64,000 nt of DNA from Pseudomonas sp. PDNC002 (GTDB lineage: Bacteria > Pseudomonadota > Gammaproteobacteria > Pseudomonadales > Pseudomonadaceae): positions 5,025,502-5,089,501 of the forward strand of contig NZ_CP070356.1 in assembly GCF_016919445.1 (NCBI RefSeq), written 5' to 3'. Positions 1 through 7,951 of the stretch are shown here, one piece after another. Below the pieces are notes generated by a model. That model was not told the origin of the DNA. It searched no databases and saw only the letters and a program-made list of their open reading frames with translations. The first letter of the stretch is position 1; the number at the start of each line of letters is the position of its first letter. The translations under genes were made by a program, and so were the position numbers.

Positions 1-2
1 GC

Positions 3-3000
3 ATCGATACCCGCGTGCCGGACAACAGCCTGTTCCACGTCAACCCGCAGGCCACCAGCGGCTATCTGGTCGAGAGCGATCCGCGCTTCACCAACTACCG
101 CACCTGGCTGTCCTCGGACTACATGCTCGACCGCCTGAAGCTGGACCCCGGCCTGACCCTGACGCGCCTGGGCGACGGTTTCTACGAGCAGAAGCTGATC
201 CGCGAACAGATCGCCCAGCTCACCGGCAGGCGCTTCCTCGACGGCTACGGCAACGATGAGACCCAGTACCGCGCCCTGCTCGACAACGGCCTGACGTACG
301 CCGAAGCCTGGAACCTGGTGCCTGGCATCGCCCTCACCCCCGAGCAGATGGCGCAGCTGACCAGCGACATCGTCTGGCTGGTGGCCAAGGACGTCACCCT
401 GCCCGACGGCAGCGTGACCCGCGCACTGGTGCCGCAGGTCTACGTGCGCGTGCGGCAGGGCGACATCGACGGCTCCGGCGCGCTGATGGCCGGGCAGAAC
501 GTCGATCTCAACATCCAGAACGACCTGGTCAACAGCGGCACCCTCGCCGGGCGCAGCGTGCTGTCCATCACCTCGGAAAACATCCAGAACCTGGGCGGCC
601 GGCTATCCGGTGGCGATGTCGCCGTCAAGGCGCGCGGCGACCTGAACAACCTCGGCGGCCTGATCGACGCGAGCCACAGCCTCACCGCGGTGGCCGGCCG
701 CGATATCAACCTGACGTCCACCACCCAGGACACCCAGAGCACCCAGGGCAGCGCCACGCGCGTCTCGCGGGTTGCCGGGCTGATCGTCTCCGATCCGGCC
801 GGCGAGCTGATCGCCACCGCCGCCCGTGACCTCAACGTCAACGCAGCGCAGATCGTCAACAGCGGCGAAGGCGGCAAGACCACCCTCGGCGCCGGCAACG
901 ACATCAACCTGGGCACCGTCGCCGTCCAGGAACAGCAGAGCATGACCTGGAACTCCAGCAACTGGCGCAAGGAGTCCAGCGCCGGGGAAGTGGGCAGCAG
1001 CGTGCAGGGCCAGGGCGACGTGCGCCTGATCGCCGGCCACGACCTCAACGCCCGTGGCGCCAGCGTCACCAGCGAGCAGGGCGCGGTACAGGCTTCGGCC
1101 GACCACGACATCAACCTCACCGCCAGCCAGAACAACGCCATGGCCGACGAGGCGCACAAGGTCAAGAGCAAGAGCGGCTGGTTCTCGTCCAAGACCATCA
1201 CTACCCGCGATACGGTCAACGAGACGCTGTCCCAGGGCTCGACCTTCAGCGGCGAGACCACCTACCTCAAGGCCGGCAACGACATCAAGGTCGAGGGCAG
1301 CAACGTGGTTTCCAACGGCGACACCACCCTGGTGGCGGGCCGCAACGTGACCATCGCCTCGGCCACCGACAACCTCACCGAGGAACACAGCCGGGACGTG
1401 AAGAAGAGCGGCCTGTTCAGCGGCGGCGGCATCGGCTTCACCATCGGCACCCAGCAGCAGTCGGCGAAGAACACCGACGACGGCGACAGTGCCGCCGCCA
1501 GCACCGTCGGCTCGATCAACGGCAACGTCAACATCAAGGCCGGCGAGGCCTACCGCCAGGTCGGCAGCAAGGTCAGCGCGCCGGTGGGCGACGTCAACAT
1601 CGAAGGGCGCAGCGTCGACATCGTCGAGGCGCAGAACGCCCACGTCAGCACCCAGGAGAGCAAGTTCAAGCAGAGCGGCCTGTCGGTCACCCTGACCAAC
1701 CCGATCATCAGTGCCGTGCAGACCGCGCAGCAGATGAAGAAATCCGCCGAGCGCACCGACGACAACCGCATGAAGGCGCTGGCCGCGGCCAACGTCGCCA
1801 TGGAAGGCGCCGGCGCCGCCTCCGCCGTCATGGCGAATCCGGCCCAGGCCGGCGGCATCAACATCAGCATCTCCATCGGCGCCAGCAAGAACGAGAGCCG
1901 AAGCGAGCAGCGCGGCAGCACCGCCGCCGGTTCCAGCGTGAGCGCCGGGCGTGACGTGAACATCACCGCCAGCGGCGCCGGCAAGGACAGCGACATCACC
2001 GTGCAGGGCAGCCAGATTTCTGCGGGCCGCGACGCCAACCTGAAGGCCGACGGCGACATCGCCCTGCTGGCGGCGAAGAACACCGTCGAGCAGCACAGCA
2101 CCAGCAAGGGCAGCAGCGCGAGCATCGGCATCGGCTTCGCGGTGGGTGGCACGCAGAACGGCTTCACCATCAACGCCGGCGCCTCGCAGAGCCGCGGCAA
2201 TGCCGATGGCAACGACCTGGTGTGGAGCAACACCCACGTCGATGGCGGCCGCCAGGTGAACCTGCAATCGGGCGGTGACACCCAGCTGCACGGAGCCGTG
2301 GTCAGCGGGCCGCAGGTCACCGCCGATGTCGGCGGCAACCTGAGCATCGAGAGCCTGCAGGACACCAGCACCTACGCCGCCAAGCAGTCGAGCAAGGGCG
2401 TGGGCGTCAGCCTGTGCATCCCGCCCTTCTGCTACGGCGCCTCCAGCGGCAGCGTGAGCAGCAACACCGCGAAGCAGAATTCCAACTACGCCAGCGTCAC
2501 CGAGCAGTCGGGGATCAAGGCCGGCGATGGTGGATTCGACATTCGCGTGGGCGGCAACACCGACCTCAAGGGCGGCCTGATCGCCAGCAGCGACGCCGCC
2601 ATCGCGGCGGGCCGCAACCAGCTCAGCACCGCCACCCTGACCCAGTCCGACCTTCACAACGCCGCCGATGCCAAGGCCACCAGCAGCGGTATCAACCTCA
2701 GCAGCGACATGGTCACCCAGGGCAAGTACGGCGTCGGCAAGGCCATCGTCGGCAACGCGCTGAACTCGGGCAAGGACTCCGGCTCGTCGTCCGGCGACAC
2801 CCGCAGCGCGATCAGCGCCGGTACCGTGGTCATCACCGACGATGCGCTGCAACAGCAGCTCACCGGCAAGACCGCGGCGGACACCATCGCCGGCCTGAAC
2901 CGCGATACCGACAACGCGCACACCGCCGCCGAACGCCAGGACGTCGACGAAATGCGCCGCACCGCTGAGGCGGAACAGGCGATCAAGGTCGAAACCTACC

Positions 3001-3863
3001 GCCAGGCCGTGCAGTTCACCGACGAGGCCTACCGCAAGATGTTCCTGGAGAAGGCGCGGATGTTCGTCATCCTCACCGACGACCAGGGCAACGTGCTGCG
3101 CGACAAGGACGGCGTGCCGCTGCGCCGTGAACTCAACGACACCGAGAAGGCCAACCTGCAGGCGGGCACCGACGGCCGCGTGCACATCGCCAACAACGGC
3201 ATCTTCAACGACGAGAACGGCGCGGCGAAATACGCGGCGCAGCACAGCACCTCGGACGGTCCGCAGTACTTCATCTGGTTCCCGGACGCCAGCAACAGCG
3301 TGTCCGAGTTGCTGATCGCCGGCTACCAGAAGTACCTGGAGAACGATTTCTGGGGCCTGGCCAACGCCACCGTGGAAACCCGCGATGCCCTGCTGCGCTA
3401 TGGCGAGACCGGCCTACACATCGACGGCCACAGCCGTGGTTCGATGACCACCGGCAATGCCATGGAATCCATTGCCCGCCTGCCCGATCCGAGTGGCAGC
3501 CTGAGCAACACCACCCTCAACTTCTACGGCCCGGCCTACAATGCGGCCAAGGCCGACGACCTGCTGGCCATGCTGCAGAATCGCGACGCGATGAGCGACG
3601 AGAAGAAGAACGAAATGGTGGTGCAGTTGCAGAACCACAAGACCGACCCGGTGGGCGGCTGGATCGGCTGGAACCCCGGCACCGGCGGCACCATTCCCGA
3701 CGACAGCAACGCGCTCAAGGAGATCAAGAACGTGGCGGGCGGCAAGTACACCGTGCACAACTGCTATGGCAACGGCGACGCCGCGTGCCAGAAGTTCTGG
3801 CAGGACATGCCCAACAAGAAGCCGGAGCTGGTGCCGGTGAAAACCTACCCGCAGACGCCATGA
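3..3863 (+). CDS. CdiA/filamentous haemagglutinin-like exoprotein, C-terminal part (5' cut by window)
   Basis: The reading frame is open from base 3 and already reads family sequence (IDTRVPDNSLF, then YLVESDPRFTNYRTWLSSDY) before the first GTG at 15, so the true start lies outside the window. What follows is typical of TpsA/CdiA stalks: repeated GNDI/GRDVNI/GGNLSIE beta-helix turns, the SVTLTNPIISAVQTAQQ and GVSLCIPPFCYG blocks, and a pre-toxin segment ending in LNRDTDNAHTAAERQDVDEM. The last ~280 residues form a separate domain. It contains HIANNGIFND, a GQ-like hydrolase elbow GHSRGS (Ser codon at 3432-3434), and a tail with two Cys (NCYGNGDAACQ). No VENN motif is visible. Such proteins are secreted by a TpsB partner, which is not in this window. 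Two lipoprotein genes follow within 11 and 14 bases. Family assignment is firm; toxin activity is inference. Confidence 0.9.
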   Translation: MDTRVPDNSLFHVNPQATSGYLVESDPRFTNYRTWLSSDYMLDRLKLDPGLTLTRLGDGFYEQKLIREQIAQLTGRRFLDGYGNDETQYRALLDNGLTYAEAWNLVPGIALTPEQMAQLTSDIVWLVAKDVTLPDGSVTRALVPQVYVRVRQGDIDGSGALMAGQNVDLNIQNDLVNSGTLAGRSVLSITSENIQNLGGRLSGGDVAVKARGDLNNLGGLIDASHSLTAVAGRDINLTSTTQDTQSTQGSATRVSRVAGLIVSDPAGELIATAARDLNVNAAQIVNSGEGGKTTLGAGNDINLGTVAVQEQQSMTWNSSNWRKESSAGEVGSSVQGQGDVRLIAGHDLNARGASVTSEQGAVQASADHDINLTASQNNAMADEAHKVKSKSGWFSSKTITTRDTVNETLSQGSTFSGETTYLKAGNDIKVEGSNVVSNGDTTLVAGRNVTIASATDNLTEEHSRDVKKSGLFSGGGIGFTIGTQQQSAKNTDDGDSAAASTVGSINGNVNIKAGEAYRQVGSKVSAPVGDVNIEGRSVDIVEAQNAHVSTQESKFKQSGLSVTLTNPIISAVQTAQQMKKSAERTDDNRMKALAAANVAMEGAGAASAVMANPAQAGGINISISIGASKNESRSEQRGSTAAGSSVSAGRDVNITASGAGKDSDITVQGSQISAGRDANLKADGDIALLAAKNTVEQHSTSKGSSASIGIGFAVGGTQNGFTINAGASQSRGNADGNDLVWSNTHVDGGRQVNLQSGGDTQLHGAVVSGPQVTADVGGNLSIESLQDTSTYAAKQSSKGVGVSLCIPPFCYGASSGSVSSNTAKQNSNYASVTEQSGIKAGDGGFDIRVGGNTDLKGGLIASSDAAIAAGRNQLSTATLTQSDLHNAADAKATSSGINLSSDMVTQGKYGVGKAIVGNALNSGKDSGSSSGDTRSAISAGTVVITDDALQQQLTGKTAADTIAGLNRDTDNAHTAAERQDVDEMRRTAEAEQAIKVETYRQAVQFTDEAYRKMFLEKARMFVILTDDQGNVLRDKDGVPLRRELNDTEKANLQAGTDGRVHIANNGIFNDENGAAKYAAQHSTSDGPQYFIWFPDASNSVSELLIAGYQKYLENDFWGLANATVETRDALLRYGETGLHIDGHSRGSMTTGNAMESIARLPDPSGSLSNTTLNFYGPAYNAAKADDLLAMLQNRDAMSDEKKNEMVVQLQNHKTDPVGGWIGWNPGTGGTIPDDSNALKEIKNVAGGKYTVHNCYGNGDAACQKFWQDMPNKKPELVPVKTYPQTP

Positions 3864-3873
3864 GCCCGCTGAC

Positions 3874-4500
3874 ATGCTGACGCGCATGGGCGGCCTGGCC
3901 GCCCTCCTGCCCCTGCTGCTCCTGGCTGCCTGCAGCCAGGCGCGGCCATTGCAACCGCCGCCGCCGTTGTACGAGCTATGGGCCAAGTCCGGCGTGGACC
4001 AGCAGGGTGTGCGCAATGCCCTGCTGGGCTGCGGCTTCCCCGACTCCGCCTACGTCGACAGCACGACCATCACCACCAACGACTATGCCCGTGGCGAGCA
4101 GTGCATGCTCGGCCAGGGCTTCACCTACCAGGATCGCTACACCGTCTGCGACAGTAACCCGCGACTGCCGGCATGCAAAGGCATCGGCACGACGGCGAAG
4201 GGCGGTTCCGCGCAACGTCCGCCCGCCTATGAACAGTGGCGACAGTCCGGCACCGATGCCCAGGGCGTGCAACAGGCGATGAAAGCCTGCGGCTACACCA
4301 CGGTCATCGAACCCATCGACGAGATGCTGCTCAACGATATCGCGGCGGCACAGCTCTGCATGCTTGACCGAGGCTTCCAGTTCACCCGGCCGGCCAACAG
4401 CCTGCTGTGCAAGAACCCGCCGGTGTTGCCGGCCTGTCGCGGAAAAGTCATCGATACCCGCCACTGCTGCGCACCGCCCAAGGCCGCCGGGCAGCACTGA
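3874..4500 (+). CDS. lipoprotein with a tandemly duplicated Cys-rich domain
   Basis: 208 residues. The N-terminus has a hydrophobic signal and a lipobox (LLLAAC), so it should be a lipid-anchored envelope protein. The mature part is two copies of one ~75-residue module. Copy 1 runs from PPLYELWAKSGVDQQGV to PRLPACKG, and copy 2 from PPAYEQWRQSGTDAQGV to PVLPACRG. Each keeps YExW.xSG.D.QGV, a CG after the helix, a QCML/LCML.xGF motif and a C-terminal PACxG, giving conserved Cys that could form disulfides. It begins 11 bases after the haemagglutinin stop, the place where an immunity gene would sit in a contact-dependent inhibition locus. That role is only inference, and no immunity family was recognised. 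Confidence 0.75.
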   Translation: MLTRMGGLAALLPLLLLAACSQARPLQPPPPLYELWAKSGVDQQGVRNALLGCGFPDSAYVDSTTITTNDYARGEQCMLGQGFTYQDRYTVCDSNPRLPACKGIGTTAKGGSAQRPPAYEQWRQSGTDAQGVQQAMKACGYTTVIEPIDEMLLNDIAAAQLCMLDRGFQFTRPANSLLCKNPPVLPACRGKVIDTRHCCAPPKAAGQH

Positions 4501-4514
4501 AACCAGGAATCACG

Positions 4515-5087
4515 ATGCTCACCATCCGCTTCGCCTGCCTTGCCAGCGCGCTGTCGCTGGCCGCGGCCACCCTGCTGTCCGGCTGCGGCAACCTCGCCAA
4601 CGTCAAGTCGTACTCCACGCCCTACTCCGCCCCGCAAGGTGGCGAGACGGCGCGCCTGCGGGTGATCACCAACGGCATGGCCCGCGGCGTACCCGGCAGC
4701 GCCTGCATCGACTGGCGCCACCCGGGCGCCGGCGTGATCGCCGTGGCGCAATCGGGGTTCGCCAACCGCAATGGCCAGAACCTGGGCATGCCTCCCAGCC
4801 GCCAGGCCGAGCAACTGCAACAGGGCGATTTCGTCAGCAGCGAGGTGGCGATCCCGGCGAACCAGCCCTTCGCCTTCAACTTCCAGAGCCAGGGCATGGT
4901 CAGCGGTGGCTACGCCTACAGCTGCCAGCAGTCCATGACCTTCACTCCCGAGGCGGGCGAGGATTACGAGTTGACGCTGATCGAAAGCGGCCAGTGCTTC
5001 GCCCGGCTGCAGCGCCTGGGCGATGGCCGCAACCTCAGCGGCAGCCTGCAGGACACCAGCCTGTGCAAGGCCACCGACGGTTTCTGA
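4515..5087 (+). CDS. putative lipoprotein
   Basis: 190 residues starting at ATG 4515, 14 bases after the previous stop, with a short AGGA upstream. The signal peptide ends in a clear lipobox (LLSGC), so it is probably an outer-membrane or periplasmic lipoprotein. The mature protein has several Cys residues (SACIDW, YSCQQS, GQCFARL, SLCKATDGF) and a beta-rich look. I do not recognise the family. It appears to be co-transcribed with the haemagglutinin and the duplicated lipoprotein. It could be an accessory or immunity factor, or an unrelated envelope protein. In-frame upstream sequence to 4407 overlaps the preceding gene and lacks a signal peptide, so the later start is preferred. Confidence 0.7.
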   Translation: MLTIRFACLASALSLAAATLLSGCGNLANVKSYSTPYSAPQGGETARLRVITNGMARGVPGSACIDWRHPGAGVIAVAQSGFANRNGQNLGMPPSRQAEQLQQGDFVSSEVAIPANQPFAFNFQSQGMVSGGYAYSCQQSMTFTPEAGEDYELTLIESGQCFARLQRLGDGRNLSGSLQDTSLCKATDGF

Positions 5088-5096
5088 GCGACTGGT

Positions 5097-5360
5097 TCAG
5101 GATGGCGAGTACGGCGGATAGCGATCGTCCGGCACACGCCGCTGATTGCGCGGGTCCGGCCCGTCTTCCGGGGCATGCGGCGGATGCGGAGGGTCGACCT
5201 GCGGATCGGCCAGGTCCGGCGAATCCGGATCGAAGCCCAGCTCAGGGTCCACATGCCGCGAGCCGCCGGCCGGGGGCGGCTCCGGCGTATCGCCGGACGC
5301 GGTCCTGTACGACCCGCGCTCGGCGACAGGGTGCTCACTGAGGGGGACATGGCGTTTCAT
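5097..5360 (-). CDS. small proline/aspartate-rich hypothetical protein
   Basis: 87 residues, MKRHVPLSEHPVAERGSYRT followed by a Pro/Asp-rich, low-complexity and probably disordered tail (PDLADPQVDPPHPPHAPEDGP). The start is well supported: an AGGAGG lies 5 bases before ATG at 5360 on the minus strand, better than the upstream GTG at 5366. It is transcribed convergently with the lipoprotein gene ending at 5087. There is no signal peptide, membrane segment or recognised domain. It resembles small uncharacterised Pseudomonas proteins in composition only. Confidence 0.6.
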   Translation of the reverse strand: MKRHVPLSEHPVAERGSYRTASGDTPEPPPAGGSRHVDPELGFDPDSPDLADPQVDPPHPPHAPEDGPDPRNQRRVPDDRYPPYSPS

Positions 5361-5599
5361 GATCACCTCCTGCGTATCTGGCAGTGCCTAGGCAGTCTAC
5401 GCGCAGCCCGCCGGAAGGATCGCCCCTCGTTTCCGCCAGCCGACAACCGGCCCCCAATCAAAAGATTGAGCGGGCATAAACCGCGAAAATTCAGCGTCTT
5501 ACCCTAAGAGCGACGATGCCGGGCACGAAAACGACGCAATTCGTTGCACCACGTCTTTTTCACATGTCCTTGACGAGGCCTTGATCGGACAACTCGATA

Positions 5600-6283
5600 A
5601 TGGCGGAAACTATCGAGCCTCCATCCATGAACGAACCCCAACGCCTGGTCGCCGCCACTGGAAATCGCGATAACGATGGCGTTGTCAGCAAGCTGACCTC
5701 CGACCTGCGCGCGAATATCCACTCGTGGCGGAGAAAGAGGCTCGTTCGCCTGGCTCTGCGCGTCGCCGAAGAGCCGATTCTCATGCTCGAGGTATCGCAG
5801 ACTCCGGGGTTCTATTGGCCAGTGCTTATGGAGCACACCAACAGGATTGTCATTGCGACATCACCTGCTGCCGACTCGCTGCTTGATGCCCATCGGGCCC
5901 TGTCGCGCCCCATGACCCAGCGCATCAGGGCCATGCCCGGCCCCTTGGATTACACCGAGCTGAGAGAGGCTTCGGTTGACTGCATCCTGCTAACTGAAGT
6001 CCCTCAGTCAGGGTGCAATGACGCGAATATCAGATTACTGACTCAAATCCGTCATGTGACCAGAGACACGGCGATTCTCTTCGCCCGCGTTAGCCATCAA
6101 CGTCCCGGAGACGAAGCTCCACAGACGTGCACTTGCGGTGCCGAACCCCACGCCATTGATCCGGCGTCGGCCAATGCGCGCGCTCTGGAGCAAGAGTTCC
6201 TGCGCCTAGGCTTCAACCAGATCAGGCACTACAGCTTCACCCCCGGCGTGGATGGCATTCGGATTTACGTTCTTCGGAAGTAG
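5600..6283 (+). CDS. SAM-methyltransferase-like protein, possibly degenerate
   Basis: 227 residues (an alternative ATG at 5627 gives 218). The layout suggests a class I Rossmann-fold methyltransferase: EPILMLEVSQTPGFYWPVL resembles a motif I strand, IVIATSPAADSLLDAH a motif II strand, VDCILLTEVPQ a motif IV strand, and a late strand pair ends in IRIYVLRK. However, the usual GxGxG loop is absent, so SAM binding is uncertain. A CTCGAE segment near residue 175 gives a close Cys pair. Codon use and GC look lower than in the flanking genes, as in the rest of the 5.4-20.4 kb block. It is the first gene of that block on this strand. The function is not established. Confidence 0.6.
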   Translation: MAETIEPPSMNEPQRLVAATGNRDNDGVVSKLTSDLRANIHSWRRKRLVRLALRVAEEPILMLEVSQTPGFYWPVLMEHTNRIVIATSPAADSLLDAHRALSRPMTQRIRAMPGPLDYTELREASVDCILLTEVPQSGCNDANIRLLTQIRHVTRDTAILFARVSHQRPGDEAPQTCTCGAEPHAIDPASANARALEQEFLRLGFNQIRHYSFTPGVDGIRIYVLRK

Positions 6284-6294
6284 CAGCTCTCTGG

Positions 6295-6633
6295 TTAGCC
6301 CCTCCGCCTGCGCACCCTCACCGCAAGAACTACCCCAACCAGCGCTCCCATCGAAGTGCCGACCAAATCTGCGATGAAGAGCAACGAGTAGGGGAAATGC
6401 GACTTGCCCTCATGAACGGCGGCCAGATCGACGTGACGAATGTCGAGCAGCCAATGCAGGCCGTTGGGCAAGCAGGCGAAGGCTGCCAGCAGTATCGCCA
6501 ACAGAACGTAAAACCAAGCGGCCTCAAGCTCCGGTGCGAAAACCCGCCAGACAACATGGCTCACGATGGCGACGAGCATCGCCAGTAGCAACGAGAAGCT
6601 GCCGTGTTCAACAAGCTCGATAATTTTTTCCAT
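6295..6633 (-). CDS. small integral membrane protein, unknown function
   Basis: 112 residues from ATG 6633; an in-frame GTG at 6654 would add seven. Three to four hydrophobic segments are visible: SLLLAMLVAIVSHVVW, FYVLLAILLAAFACLP, SLLFIADLVGTSMGALVG and VVLAVRV. The protein ends in a positive RVRRRRG tail, so it is an inner-membrane protein. It converges tail-to-tail with the methyltransferase-like gene, 11 bases away. The spacing and acidic or aromatic loops (LLDIRHVDLAAVHEGKSHFPYS) are reminiscent of small VanZ-like proteins, but this is weak and I do not assign a family. Confidence 0.55.
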   Translation of the reverse strand: MEKIIELVEHGSFSLLLAMLVAIVSHVVWRVFAPELEAAWFYVLLAILLAAFACLPNGLHWLLDIRHVDLAAVHEGKSHFPYSLLFIADLVGTSMGALVGVVLAVRVRRRRG

Positions 6634-6810
6634 ACCTGCTCCGCCAATGCGCACCTGGGCCGAGCCCCAGGGTTGTCCCCTTCAAATACAGCACGCTAAA
6701 CCGATAGTCACTACGGTCGACCCTCTGGCGCGTGCCAGCCACTGGCTTCGTGTGATTGGTTCCTGACTTTTGCCGCCCCCTCCGCAGCCAAGTTTCATAA
6801 CACGACTTTC

Positions 6811-6833
6811 AAATGAGAATGACAATTTCTTAA
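6811..6833 (+). promoter_or_regulatory. candidate Fur box upstream of the Fe(III) ABC operon
   Basis: AAATGAGAATGACAATTTCT is a run of degenerate GATAAT-like hexamers. By hand it matches 11 of 19 bases of the Fur consensus in either of two overlapping registers. It lies about 100 bases before the iron-binding protein start, a sensible place for iron repression. No binding evidence; matrix scoring is needed. Confidence 0.45.
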
Positions 6834-6931
6834 CAGCCGTAAAGCGAATATCGCCCCCAATCTCGAGCGATGTCCTGGGCAACAAGAGGCCTCGCACATC
6901 GTATGCAAAGAATCCGTTGGAGCGGCGATTG

Positions 6932-7951
6932 ATGAAAGTGCGCGGTACCTCGTTAGTCATCTTGATAGCAGTTGGAACCGCGGCGTTACTGGGAATCAGG
7001 ACGACTCTCGCGGCATCGGACGACGAGGGAATCGTCGTCTATGACGCCCAGCACGAATCGTTGACCAAAGCCTGGAGTGAAGGCTTCACTCGCGATACCG
7101 GCATCAAGGTCACCTTGCGCAAAGGTGACGACATCGAGCTGGGAAACCAGATCGTCCAGGAGGGCACAGCGTCCCCGGCTGACGTTTTCCTGACCGAGAA
7201 CTCCCCCGCCATGATGCTCGTTGATCATGCCGGACTCTTCGCCCCGGTTGACCCGACCACCATTGCACAAGTCGCAGCTCCTTTCAGGACAGCGGAAGGC
7301 CGCTGGGTCGGCATCGCCGCCCGGTCTACGGTCTTCGTTTACAACAAGAACATGGTGAAAGAGTCGGAACTGCCGAAGTCGTTGCTCGAGCTTGCCGAAC
7401 CCCAATGGATCGGCCGCTGGTCCGCCTCTCCGGCGGGAGCCGACTTTCAAGCCATTGTCGGCGCGCTCCTCGAACTGAAGGGAGAAGAAGTGACGCTCGA
7501 CTGGCTCGACTCGCTGAAGGCAGGCGCCAGGAATTACCGAGGCAACAACGCAGTTCTGAAAGCCGTCAACGCTGGCCAGATCGATTCCGGCGTGATCTAC
7601 CACTACTACTTCTTCGGTGATCAATCCAAGACCGGGGAGAACAGCAACAACACAGCACTGCACTACTTCAAGAACAAGGATCCCGGCGCCTTTATCAGCC
7701 TCTCCGGTGGTGGCGTACTGGCCTCCAGCAAGCATCCGAAGGAAGCCCAGGAATTCTTGAAGTGGATTACCGGCAAGAAAGGACAGGCCATCCTCAGGGA
7801 GGGCACCTCGTTCGAATATGCGGTGGGTGAAGGTGAGCAATCGAACCCGAAGCTCGTTCCACTGGACCAGTTGGATGCGCCAGTCATCGACGTATCGAAG
7901 CTGGATAGCCAAAAGGTCGTAGATCTGATGATCCAGGCGGGCCTGCTCTAA
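6932..7951 (+). CDS. Fe(III) ABC transporter, periplasmic iron-binding protein (FbpA/FutA type)
   Basis: 339 residues from ATG 6932, preceded by GGAG. Sequence upstream in frame (to 6770) does not look like a signal and is excluded. The N-terminus MKVRGTSLVILIAVGTAALL...TLAA is a Sec signal. The mature start GIVVYDAQHESLTKAWSEGF is typical of class-II iron-binding proteins (IVVYxAQHE). Further family blocks are PADVFLTENSPAMM, GIAARSTVFVYNKNMV, GVIYHYYFFGDQ with the paired Tyr ligands, and SGGGVLASSKHPKEAQEFLKWIT. It would carry ferric iron from the periplasm to the permease encoded directly downstream, whose GTG follows the stop with no gap. A candidate Fur box lies upstream. Substrate is inferred from family and context. 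Confidence 0.88.
   Translation: MKVRGTSLVILIAVGTAALLGIRTTLAASDDEGIVVYDAQHESLTKAWSEGFTRDTGIKVTLRKGDDIELGNQIVQEGTASPADVFLTENSPAMMLVDHAGLFAPVDPTTIAQVAAPFRTAEGRWVGIAARSTVFVYNKNMVKESELPKSLLELAEPQWIGRWSASPAGADFQAIVGALLELKGEEVTLDWLDSLKAGARNYRGNNAVLKAVNAGQIDSGVIYHYYFFGDQSKTGENSNNTALHYFKNKDPGAFISLSGGGVLASSKHPKEAQEFLKWITGKKGQAILREGTSFEYAVGEGEQSNPKLVPLDQLDAPVIDVSKLDSQKVVDLMIQAGLL

Noticed and set aside
603-3245. 880-codon open frame on the minus strand opposite the haemagglutinin
   Set aside because: It mirrors a GC-rich gene with strong third-position bias. The sense strand carries unmistakable CdiA sequence, and the antisense product is low-complexity Ala/Val/Gly/Asp with no motif.
5500-5525. Third PmrA-like site (CTTACCCTAAGA) upstream of the methyltransferase-like gene
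   Set aside because: The half-sites are not spaced by an 11-base period, and there is no matching -10 at the distance seen in the two real copies.
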